The translations under genes were made by a program, and so were the position numbers. This document shows, one piece after another, positions 1 to 5,342 of a DNA stretch of 5,612 nt. A model generated the notes under the pieces. It saw nothing but the letters and a program-made list of their open reading frames with translations, searched no databases and was not told the origin of the DNA. Source of the stretch: Nitrospirota bacterium (GTDB lineage Bacteria; Nitrospirota; UBA9217); contig JAAXXJ010000214.1 in assembly GCA_013334545.1 (NCBI GenBank), forward strand, positions 1 to 5,612. Direction: 5' to 3'. Numbering within the stretch: the stretch's first letter is position 1; every line of letters begins with the position of its first letter.

Positions 1-2
1 TT

Positions 3-38
3 TTGAAGGACCTTTTTGGTATCCTGCACCTGACATGA
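3..38 (+). CDS. Possible 3' tail of an upstream gene, overlapping the kinase start
   Basis: Reading from position 3, a short open frame runs to TGA at 36-38 and would encode the last residues LKDLFGILHLT. Its stop overlaps the ATG at 35 of the kinase gene as ATGA, the usual arrangement of translationally coupled genes. It would also explain why no Shine-Dalgarno lies at normal distance before the kinase: the only purine-rich stretch, GAAGGA at 5-10, is about 24 bases away. A 36-base frame can easily be open by chance, and the kinase frame is also open back to the window edge. No family can be named from 11 residues. Confidence 0.35.
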   Translation: MKDLFGILHLT

Positions 39-2203
39 ACGCCACCGAACGAGAGGGGAACACGGGCTTCAAAGGCATCATCACCGTGACCGTTCTCCTG
101 CTGCTTTCCGCGGCAGCCATCCTTCTCCAGATCAAGTACCGCGGGTTCGAGGGTCCGCTCTCGGACAACCTTCTCATCCTCATCCTCATCAACGCGAACT
201 TTCTGCTGCTTGCCTCGGTCATCTTCCTGATCGGACGGAGCCTCTGGAAGCTTTCCGTGGAGCGAAGGAGCAAGGTCCTCGGCGCAAAATTCCGCACCAA
301 ACTCGTCACTGCATTCGTCAGTCTCTCGTTCATCCCCACCATCCTGCTTTTTATCATTGGAAGCGGCATGTATACCCGGGGTATCGAGCGGCTTTTCAGC
401 CTCCGGCTCGAGTCCGCGCTCCAGGGCTCGGTCTCGGTCTCCCAGTCCTATTACGACCGCTTGAAAAGCCAGGCCCTCGCCTTCGGTCGGCAGATCAGCC
501 GGCAGATCGCCGATGAGCGGATGGCATCCCGCTTTGACGCGCCGGTGCTCAGAGAATATCTCCGAAAAAAGGCGGCAGAATACGGGATCGGCGCCGTCGA
601 GCTCTTCGGTGAAGGACGGACGTCACTTGCCCGTGTCGTTACCGATCAGTTCCCCGGCAGGACCTTCACCGCGACGCCGGCAGAAGTCATCGCCCTCGCC
701 TTTGCTTCCGAGGAAATGACGATGGTAAGTGACCTGGGCAAGAAAGGGGAGATCATCCGGGCAGTGGTGCCGCAGTATCCGGAGGACACGAACGGTCGCA
801 TCGCCGGTGCCGTGGCCGTGAGCTACTTTATCCCTTCGAGCCTCGCTCACAAGGTGGATGAGATCCAGGCGGGCTATGCCGAATATCGCTCAGCCTTCAA
901 GAGCAAGGAGCTCCTGAAGATGTCCTACCGGCTGGGTTTTCTCGCCGTCATGCTGACGCTGCTGCTGGCGGCCATATGGGTCGCCCTCCGTGTTGCGGCG
1001 GGCATCACGGTGCCGATCCGCAAACTGGCGGAGGGGACCGTGGAACTGGCTCGGGGCAATCTGGAATACCGGATCGAGGACCAGTCCGGTGACGAGGTCG
1101 GGATGCTCGTGGCGTCGTTCAACCGGATGACCGCTGACCTCAAGGACTCCCGTGAGCGGCTTCAGCAGGAGGCCACCAACCGCGAGATCATCCTGACCAA
1201 CATCGATGCCGGTGTCGTATCCATGGACCGCGCCGGAAGGATCACGACCATCAATCCGGCGGCGTCGCGCATCCTGGGGATCCAGGTCGGGGACGTGATC
1301 GGTAAACGGTACGACGAGGCCTTCGGGTTCATCGACCTGGGGCCCATCCGGAACCTCTTCCGGAGATTGGAAGAGGGGCACGGGAGAGCCGAGGAGGAGC
1401 TTTCGCTCATCGTACGGGGGCGGACGCTGATCCTTCGGATGCGTGTTTCGACGATCAGGGACGCTTCGGGAGCGTTCCTGGGGTCCGTCATCACCTTCGA
1501 CGACCTGACGGAGCTCCTTCGGGCCAAGCAGGCCGAGACCTGGCAGGATGTGGCGCGGAAGATCGCCCATGAGGTGAAGAATCCCCTGACCCCCATCAAG
1601 CTTTCCGCCGAGCGGCTCCGGAAAAAATATCTCGAGAAGGCGCCGGACCTCGACCGGATATTCGACGAGTCGAGCCAGACGATCATCCAGCAGGTGGACG
1701 GGCTGAAGGGACTTCTGGACGAGTTCGCCGAGTTCGCCCGCATGCCCCGACCCAATCCCGTTCCCCAGCGGCTCGAACCCGTGATCGACAGTGTGATCCA
1801 GCTTTACGCCGCCGCCCACAAGGAGGTGCGGTTCGCGAAGGACATCCCGGCGGACCTTCCCGACCTTCCCCTTGATCAGGAGCAGATGAAACGGGTCTTC
1901 ATCAATCTCTTCAAGAATGCCATCGAGGTCCTGGAGGGGGGCGGGGATATCCGGGTGACCGCGCGTTCCGCGGTTAACGACGGCATGGTGCGGATCGAGG
2001 TTGCCGACAGCGGTCCGGGGATATCGGTGGAAGACGTGTCGCGGCTCTTCGAACCCTACTTTTCCCGGAAAAAGAAGGGCGGAGGGCTCGGTCTCGCCAT
2101 CGTCGAGCGGATCATTGCTGACCACAACGGCTCGATCCACGCCGAGCAGAATCAGCCCCACGGCGCCCGGTTCATCATGGAACTGCCATTGAAGAGATCG
2201 TAG
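35..2203 (+). CDS. NtrY-like membrane sensor histidine kinase
   Basis: A 722-residue two-component sensor kinase. It autophosphorylates a histidine in response to an extracytoplasmic or membrane signal and passes the phosphate to a response regulator. Visible in order: membrane helices at about 14-33, 46-67 and 90-110, with the NtrY-type cytosolic link ERRSKVLGAKFRTKLV between the second and third; an external sensor region at about 115-297; a fourth helix at about 298-321; HAMP at about 322-375; a PAS domain at about 384-490; and HisKA with phosphoacceptor His512 in HEVKNPLTPI. The ATPase domain has N-box Asn628, a G1 box DSGPG at 658-662 and a G2 box GGGLGL at 682-687. All catalytic boxes are intact. 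Length and architecture match NtrY, the nitrogen-regulation partner of the sigma-54 activator NtrX. No ntrX follows here, so the partner and signal are unknown and no gene symbol is given. ATG 35 is chosen because it forms an ATGA overlap with a possible upstream stop. An upstream start is possible because the frame is open to the edge. Confidence 0.9.
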   Translation: MNATEREGNTGFKGIITVTVLLLLSAAAILLQIKYRGFEGPLSDNLLILILINANFLLLASVIFLIGRSLWKLSVERRSKVLGAKFRTKLVTAFVSLSFIPTILLFIIGSGMYTRGIERLFSLRLESALQGSVSVSQSYYDRLKSQALAFGRQISRQIADERMASRFDAPVLREYLRKKAAEYGIGAVELFGEGRTSLARVVTDQFPGRTFTATPAEVIALAFASEEMTMVSDLGKKGEIIRAVVPQYPEDTNGRIAGAVAVSYFIPSSLAHKVDEIQAGYAEYRSAFKSKELLKMSYRLGFLAVMLTLLLAAIWVALRVAAGITVPIRKLAEGTVELARGNLEYRIEDQSGDEVGMLVASFNRMTADLKDSRERLQQEATNREIILTNIDAGVVSMDRAGRITTINPAASRILGIQVGDVIGKRYDEAFGFIDLGPIRNLFRRLEEGHGRAEEELSLIVRGRTLILRMRVSTIRDASGAFLGSVITFDDLTELLRAKQAETWQDVARKIAHEVKNPLTPIKLSAERLRKKYLEKAPDLDRIFDESSQTIIQQVDGLKGLLDEFAEFARMPRPNPVPQRLEPVIDSVIQLYAAAHKEVRFAKDIPADLPDLPLDQEQMKRVFINLFKNAIEVLEGGGDIRVTARSAVNDGMVRIEVADSGPGISVEDVSRLFEPYFSRKKKGGGLGLAIVERIIADHNGSIHAEQNQPHGARFIMELPLKRS

Positions 2204-2206
2204 CAC

Positions 2207-2260
2207 CCGTGCGGAGCGCGGAGCATCGGGTCCTGCCTCTTTCGTTCCCGTTCCGCACGG
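2207..2260 (+). other. Stem-loop in the kinase-rhodanese gap
   Basis: CCGTGCGGA at 2207-2215 is perfectly complementary to TCCGCACGG at 2252-2260. A G-U pair and two further pairs continue inward, giving about 12 bp around a loop of about 30 bases. No T-run follows; the next bases are CACACTTATCG, so it does not look like an intrinsic terminator. It starts four bases after the kinase stop and ends 12 bases before the rhodanese Shine-Dalgarno. It could stabilise or be processed in a joint transcript; that role is inferred. Confidence 0.4.
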
Positions 2261-2272
2261 CACACTTATCGT

Positions 2273-2280
2273 AAGGGAGG
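2273..2280 (+). promoter_or_regulatory. Strong Shine-Dalgarno that fixes a TTG start
   Basis: AAGGGAGG lies 7 bases before TTG 2288. No in-frame ATG or GTG fits the rhodanese better, so this near-consensus site supports initiation at the rare TTG codon. Confidence 0.75.
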
Positions 2281-2287
2281 TTTTCGT

Positions 2288-2659
2288 TTGGATACTGCAT
2301 CGATCGTTCTCCTGAGCCTGTTCGGGCTGTTCCTGCTGGTCAGACTCGTCGGCTACCTCGGCCGTCTCGGGATCAAACAGATCACGGCACGGGAGCTGGA
2401 CCAGATGAAGGGCATGACCATGCTCGATACCCGCACGGACAAGGAGTACAAGCAGGGGCACATCCCCGGCGCCATCCATATCGAGCTGAGCGAGGTGGGG
2501 AACAAGGCGAAGAAGCTCCGAAAGGACAAGGACCTGGTTGTTTACTGTCAGAACGGGAACCGGAGCATCTGGGCCATCAAGCGTCTCATGGGCATGGGCT
2601 TCACCAGCCTCTATAATCTCAAGGGCGGCTATAGTGCCTGGAAGAGAATACATCGCTGA
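2288..2659 (+). CDS. Membrane-anchored single-domain rhodanese (sulfurtransferase-like)
   Basis: A 123-residue protein with an N-terminal membrane helix at about 4-24 followed by one rhodanese domain at about 31-121. Family landmarks are the LDTRTDKEYKQGHIPGAIHI segment at 46-65 (Asp47 and Arg49 of the conserved D-x-R, then the GHIPGA turn), the active-site loop VVYCQNGNRS with catalytic Cys87, and the C-terminal LKGGYSAWK at 111-119. Such domains carry sulfane sulfur as a persulfide on the cysteine and hand it to thiols, cyanide or sulfur-using enzymes. The intact cysteine loop suggests an active enzyme, with the domain probably on the cytosolic face of the membrane. The acceptor is unknown. 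The start is TTG with AAGGGAGG 7 bases upstream. Its last 26 bases overlap the preferred start of the glycosylase gene, so the two are probably co-translated. Confidence 0.88.
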   Translation: MDTASIVLLSLFGLFLLVRLVGYLGRLGIKQITARELDQMKGMTMLDTRTDKEYKQGHIPGAIHIELSEVGNKAKKLRKDKDLVVYCQNGNRSIWAIKRLMGMGFTSLYNLKGGYSAWKRIHR

Positions 2660-3287
2660 TCTCAAGAGGGATTACCGGGCCAAGAAGCGCACCATCGAAA
2701 AACGGCTCGCCGAGTTCCGTGCCGTCTACGACCGGGGTGACGAAGCGATCTTCGAGGAGCTTTGCTTCTGCATCCTGACCGCGGGCAGCAGCGCCCGCAT
2801 GGGCATGCTCACCATCGCCGCGCTCCGCGACATCCTCCTGACAGGAAGCGAAAAGGAACTGCAGCAGCGGGCAGGGAGGCACCGGGTGCGGTTCTGGCGC
2901 CTGCGACCGTCGTACATCCATTGCACCCGCGAGCACCTGAAGGAGACCTGCGGCCTGAGGCTCAGGGACCTGCTGGAGTCCTTTGAGGACCCGATCGCGC
3001 GCAGGGACTTTCTGGCGAAGAACAAGGCGATCAAGGGCCTGGGGTATAAAGAGTCGAGCCACTTCCTGCGGAACATCGGCTTCCGGGGCTACGCGATCCT
3101 GGACAAGCACATCGTGAACAGCCTCCGGGAGATGGGCGTGATCGGCAAACGGCTCAAGCCGACCAGCCGGAAAGGCTACCTGGCCATCGAGAGGAAACTT
3201 GCCCGTTTCGCCGAAGATATCGGCATCGACATGGACCACCTGGACCTCTTGCTGTGGTCGAGGAAGACGGGTGAGATACTGAAGTAG
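2634..3287 (+). CDS. ogg: Ogg2-family 8-oxoguanine DNA glycosylase/AP lyase
   Basis: A base-excision repair enzyme of the HhH-GPD superfamily. It removes 8-oxoguanine from oxidised DNA and nicks the abasic site. From GTG 2634 it is 217 residues, close to the Thermotoga-type Ogg2 proteins (about 213). Landmarks are EELCFCILTAGSSA at about 41-54, the helix-hairpin-helix KGLGYKESSHFLRNIG at 134-149 with probable catalytic Lys139, and AILDKHI at 154-160 with conserved Asp157. The LDLLLW segment lies near the end and the protein finishes on Lys217. In this family the C-terminal lysine is known to help tell 8-oxoguanine from guanine, so the stop looks ancestral. The frame is open upstream to ATG 2538, but that stretch lies inside the rhodanese gene and adds non-homologous residues. 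GTG 2634 has AAGGGCGG at 2621-2628, 5 bases before it. The gene overlaps the rhodanese by 26 bases. Its final AAG-TAG codons form part of the repeat arm of the next element. Confidence 0.88.
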   Translation: MPGREYIADLKRDYRAKKRTIEKRLAEFRAVYDRGDEAIFEELCFCILTAGSSARMGMLTIAALRDILLTGSEKELQQRAGRHRVRFWRLRPSYIHCTREHLKETCGLRLRDLLESFEDPIARRDFLAKNKAIKGLGYKESSHFLRNIGFRGYAILDKHIVNSLREMGVIGKRLKPTSRKGYLAIERKLARFAEDIGIDMDHLDLLLWSRKTGEILK

Positions 3288-3317
3288 ACAGTAGACGGCA
3301 AACGGTAGGCGGTAAAA
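3281..3317 (+). repeat. Left arm: tandem degenerate heptamers and inverted repeat
   Basis: Five consecutive 7-base units start at 3282, 3289, 3296, 3303 and 3310; examples are CAGTAGA, CGGCAAA and CGGTAAA. ACAGTAGACGGCAAAC at 3288-3303 is the exact reverse complement of 3717-3732. Extended without gaps to 3281-3317 against 3739-3703, 27 positions form Watson-Crick pairs and 6 form G-U pairs, with 4 mismatches. The first heptamer, AAGTAGA, includes the last lysine codon and stop codon of ogg. Confidence 0.8.
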
Positions 3318-3738
3318 GGGGGAGTGCCAAAATCCATGCGAAAACGGGCTGAAAGATTTGAGGATCTTGAGGTATGGCAATATGCGCATAAGCTTGTATT
3401 AGAGACATACAAAATTACCAGAGATTTTCCCGGGGAAGAGAAATTCGGGCTAACCTCTCAGATGCGAAGAGCAGGCGTATCTATAGCTGCAAACATTGCT
3501 GAAGGTTTTAAAAAGCGAGGTATGAAGGACAAAACGAACTTCTATAATATCGCACAAGGTTCTTTGGAGGAGCTCAGGTATTATTTTATCTTATCACATG
3601 ATCTCGGTTATCTGAATGCACAGACGGATGCAATGGATAACCTGGATACGGTCGGGCGGATGCTGTATGGACTGATACATTCAATTGCGGTGAAATGATG
3701 TTTTTCCCTGTGTGCTGTTTGCCGTCTACTGTTTGCCT
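3282..3738 (+). mobile_element. Putative IVS-like element: four-helix-bundle gene between heptamer inverted repeats
   Basis: This unit of about 457 bp carries one gene (3336-3698) between two arms made of degenerate 7-base units, approximately MRGYARA on the plus strand at left and on the minus strand at right. The gene is about 42% GC by hand count, against about 60-65% in sampled parts of ogg. The arms contain a perfect 16-bp inverted repeat (3288-3303 and 3717-3732). 23S rRNA intervening sequences in Leptospira, Coxiella and relatives have the same organisation: a four-helix-bundle reading frame enclosed by complementary ends. Here the unit lies between ogg and a small membrane-protein gene. 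No target-site duplication and no transposase were found. Mobility is therefore inferred from composition, position and the arms. Confidence 0.5.
3336..3698 (+). CDS. Four-helix-bundle protein of the 23S rRNA intervening-sequence (S23) family
   Basis: A 120-residue, all-alpha protein matching the IVS/S23 four-helix-bundle family in length and motifs. FEDLEVWQYAHKL at 8-20 is the family's opening helix. LTSQMRRAGVSIAANIAEGF at 39-58 is its most conserved block. FYNIAQGSLEELRYYF at 69-84 forms the third helix, and a final helix runs at about 98-118. The structural relative Avd of diversity-generating retroelements binds nucleic acid and reverse transcriptase, but most stand-alone members have no known activity. 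ATG 3336 is preferred over GTG 3324 because the purine-rich AGGGGGAG (3317-3324) is 11 bases from the ATG but would overlap the GTG; the GTG form adds four residues. Its GC content (about 42%) is far below its neighbours and it is enclosed by inverted repeats, which points to separate origin. Its role here is unknown. Confidence 0.88.
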   Translation: MRKRAERFEDLEVWQYAHKLVLETYKITRDFPGEEKFGLTSQMRRAGVSIAANIAEGFKKRGMKDKTNFYNIAQGSLEELRYYFILSHDLGYLNAQTDAMDNLDTVGRMLYGLIHSIAVK

Positions 3739-3739
3739 C
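3703..3739 (+). repeat. Right arm: heptamers in inverted orientation
   Basis: On the minus strand this arm reads as the same 7-base units. Three are clear, at 3732-3738, 3725-3731 and 3718-3724; two more degenerate ones continue to 3704. GTTTGCCGTCTACTGT at 3717-3732 is the exact complement of the left-arm core. The arm begins 4 bases after the four-helix gene stop and ends just before the AAGGA ribosome binding site of the next gene. Confidence 0.8.
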
Positions 3740-3741
3740 TT

Positions 3742-3746
3742 AAGGA
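3742..3746 (+). promoter_or_regulatory. Shine-Dalgarno AAGGA that decides the start of the small membrane protein
   Basis: AAGGA directly abuts ATG 3747, leaving no spacing, but lies 6 bases before the in-frame GTG 3753. The GTG is therefore the more likely start. The site begins three bases after the right repeat arm, so the element left this gene's translation signal intact. Confidence 0.55.
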
Positions 3747-3752
3747 ATGCCG

Positions 3753-4049
3753 GTGTCTGATCAAGGTCTCAAAAAAGCCGTCATCATTGGCGCGGCGCTC
3801 GGCGCGGTCATCACGCTCGGGGCAGCGATCGCCATGGATTATGTGCTGTCCAGTTCCCTGCAGGGTACGTGGCGGGACGCTGCGGTCAAGGACGTGACGA
3901 AGATGTTCGGCCCGGCCTGCGGCCAGAACTGGTTCGCCGTCACCCTCGTCCTCGTCGTGGTCATGGGATTCCTTGCCGGTTTCGGCGCCATGCTCGGCGC
4001 CATCGCCGGGACCATCATGAACCGTTTTTTCAAGCTTATTTTGAAATGA
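3753..4049 (+). CDS. Small two-helix membrane protein, unknown family
   Basis: A 98-residue hydrophobic protein from GTG 3753 (100 residues from ATG 3747). Helix one is at about 9-32 (AVIIGAALGAVITLGAAIAM, Gly/Ala-rich). A polar loop at about 33-59 contains LQGTWRDAAVKDV and a single Cys56. Helix two is at about 61-88, with repeated small residues (GFLAGFGAMLGAIAGTIM), and the tail is basic, NRFFKLILK. Glycine- and alanine-rich helices suggest tight helix packing or oligomerisation. No family or function is recognised. GC-rich codon use resembles ogg, so it probably belonged to the same original operon before the four-helix element came between them. The GTG start is preferred because of the AAGGA spacing. 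Confidence 0.72.
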   Translation: MSDQGLKKAVIIGAALGAVITLGAAIAMDYVLSSSLQGTWRDAAVKDVTKMFGPACGQNWFAVTLVLVVVMGFLAGFGAMLGAIAGTIMNRFFKLILK

Positions 4050-4236
4050 CCCCCGCCTGATCCAGGTCTTTTCTCATAACAACAACCGTTACTTTTTCAT
4101 TCCTACCATTGATTTCGGCAGACCTTCCACTCACATCTGCTCAAGTTCAGGTCCTGTCTGGAAGAGTATGTTTCAACCAGGAGACTTGTATTGTAACGGA
4201 GGGCAGATTTTCACCATCTTCACCTACTTTACTGCA
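4050..4236. other. Intergenic stretch without a convincing gene
   Basis: This is AT-richer than the flanks (26 of 60 bases G/C at 4081-4140). It separates the plus-strand genes from the minus-strand block. Only short frames without family motifs are present. A weak CCTG-ATC-CAGG hairpin at 4056-4066 is followed by TCTTTTC and could be a poor terminator. No tRNA-like or repeat structure was seen. Confidence 0.5.
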
Positions 4237-4300
4237 TATGAACGTTCCGGCTAAGCGGCGGGCCGCGCAGCGGACCGTCCGCTGCAACCGGCTGTTAGGC
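4237..4300 (-). other. Integron attC-like recombination site
   Basis: Read on the minus strand, this 64-bp structure has attC box order. R'' is a perfect GCCTAAC at 4300-4294, followed by a 5-base spacer. L'' is GTTGCAGCGGACG at 4288-4276, then 15 central bases. L' is CGCCGCTTAGC at 4260-4250, then a 6-base spacer. R' is GTTCATA at 4243-4237, in which only the GTT matches the GTTRRRY consensus. After removing one G and one A from L'', 9 of 11 positions match the complement of L'. Those two unpaired bases are the extrahelical positions expected in a folded attC bottom strand. It begins 7 bases after the stop of the nitroreductase-like gene, on the same strand, as in a gene cassette. The degenerate R' and the lack of a second site or integrase in the window keep this tentative. 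Confidence 0.6.
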
Positions 4301-4307
4301 TTCCGAT

Positions 4308-5324
4308 TCAAATCAACACCGAATCTACCGGCCGCCGCAACGATCTCGGCATTTCCTTTCCCCGGCCGAAGCGTACGACGAGATCGGGCCTCTGGTCACC
4401 CAACCCCAGGGCCTTGGCGAATTCGGGGCGAAGGCGGGACTCCTCGACAGGCTGGTTCACAAAGGCGTTCCGGATTCCTAGCGCTGTCGCTTGTAGCGCA
4501 AAGCGCTCATAACAGCGGCCTGCCTCAACCCAGTGATACTTGTCATCGACGTTCGATACGAACACGGCGATTCCCGCCGAACTGCGAATCTGGCGGGCGT
4601 ACTTGTCGTTCTCCGGTTTGACGCGAAAGAACGCACGAAACAGCGGCCTTCCAAGCCAGCGTGGAGCTGGAGGACTTCCGGTTGATCGAGCCGTCAACCC
4701 ATCCCCAGTTCGGATCGCTTCGCCATCACTGAAGCGAATCCAACTCTCCAGCTCGCTCACAAAAGCCGGGTTGTTGATCTGCATCGTATTGCCCTGAACC
4801 ACATATTCAAGAACCTTTTCCATGGCTTCTCGTTCGGTCAGTAGGATGACCGCAACGCCATTCCCGGTTCCCGCTGCTTCGAGCAGTCGTAGTTCTTCCG
4901 GAGCCAGCGGTTTACCATCAAAGTCGGTTCGTGTGCATTGCCGATGGGGAATCGCTTTGAACAGAGGCGATTCTTCCGCCTTCGATCGTTCCAGCGCAGC
5001 CGTTATTACTCCGCCGGTAGTGCGACTGAATTCCGCTTTGCCCATGAAGCCGAATACCCTTGCCGCCTGGACGAGGTTCTCGGCAGCGCATCCCAGCGAC
5101 ACGAAAAGATGATGGTCATCCGGGTCAACCACTGGGGTACGCCGGGACAAATCCGGCAGGATCGCAATGGAACGATTCTCGAGCCGAAACCGCCAGCACT
5201 GTGTGTTGTGCCCGGACGGTGCCAGCGTGGCGTACCGGACGATTTCCTTCATCTGCGCCACCTCGTCGGATGGCGCCGCCTTCGTGTGGCACCAGATACT
5301 CCTGACGACTTCTTCGTAGTTCAT
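4308..5324 (-). CDS. Acg-family FMN-binding nitroreductase-like protein
   Basis: A 338-residue protein of the Acg (Rv2032/Rv3131-type) branch of the nitroreductase superfamily, which has two nitroreductase-like halves. Landmarks are APSGHNTQCW at 35-44 (the flavin-binding loop; Cys43 replaces the usual Pro), RRTPVVDPDDHHLFVSLGCA at 61-80, HRQCTRTDFDGKPL in the middle, and KYARQIRSSAGIAVFVS. Near the end are WVEAGRCYERFALQATALGI and a RRPVDSVL tail. All are in family order and the length is full. Characterised mycobacterial Acg binds FMN but lacks classical nitroreductase activity and is thought to sequester flavin. Whether this homologue is a reductase cannot be told. ATG 5324 has AGGAG at 5331-5335, 6 bases upstream. 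The gene sits 18 bases after a membrane-protein gene on the same strand and 7 bases before an attC-like site, so it may be cassette cargo. Confidence 0.87.
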   Translation of the reverse strand: MNYEEVVRSIWCHTKAAPSDEVAQMKEIVRYATLAPSGHNTQCWRFRLENRSIAILPDLSRRTPVVDPDDHHLFVSLGCAAENLVQAARVFGFMGKAEFSRTTGGVITAALERSKAEESPLFKAIPHRQCTRTDFDGKPLAPEELRLLEAAGTGNGVAVILLTEREAMEKVLEYVVQGNTMQINNPAFVSELESWIRFSDGEAIRTGDGLTARSTGSPPAPRWLGRPLFRAFFRVKPENDKYARQIRSSAGIAVFVSNVDDKYHWVEAGRCYERFALQATALGIRNAFVNQPVEESRLRPEFAKALGLGDQRPDLVVRFGRGKEMPRSLRRPVDSVLI

Positions 5325-5330
5325 TTCACT

Positions 5331-5335
5331 CTCCT
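5331..5335 (-). promoter_or_regulatory. Shine-Dalgarno of the Acg-like gene
   Basis: AGGAG on the minus strand lies 6 bases before the ATG at 5324-5322, inside the 18-base gap after the preceding gene. It supports this start and translation from a shared message. Confidence 0.65.
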
Positions 5336-5342
5336 CGCTTGT

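Noticed and set aside
2538..2633. ATG 2538 as the start of the glycosylase
   Set aside because: It would place 32 extra non-homologous residues inside the rhodanese coding region. GTG 2634 has a good ribosome site and gives the family length.
890..2665. Long minus-strand open frame of about 590 codons opposite the kinase and rhodanese genes
   Set aside because: Its translation is low-complexity (rich in D, P, L, G and H) with no family motifs, and it lies antisense to two clearly recognised genes. It is a GC-rich codon shadow.
3282..3316. CRISPR-like or tandem array
   Set aside because: The units are 7 bases, degenerate and without spacers. The opposite-facing copy at the right arm fits an inverted repeat, not an array.
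2619..3389. Minus-strand open frame opposite ogg
   Set aside because: It has no recognisable motifs and lies antisense to a gene with intact HhH catalytic residues.
3282..3738. Diversity-generating retroelement, suggested by the Avd-like fold of the four-helix protein
   Set aside because: There is no reverse transcriptase, no template/variable repeat pair and no adenine-biased variation. The protein motifs fit the IVS/S23 branch.
3275..3750. Target-site duplication around the four-helix element
   Set aside because: The flanks CTGAAG (left) and CTTAAGG (right) are only loosely similar; no exact direct repeat was found.
4056..4073. Intrinsic terminator after the small membrane protein
   Set aside because: The stem is only 4 bp (CCTG/CAGG), plus one possible G-U pair, and the T-run is interrupted. 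Too weak to call.
4109..4621. Plus-strand TTG frame of 170 codons crossing the attC-like site
   Set aside because: It runs through the recombination site and antisense to the Acg-like gene. The translation has no domain pattern and there is no ribosome site.
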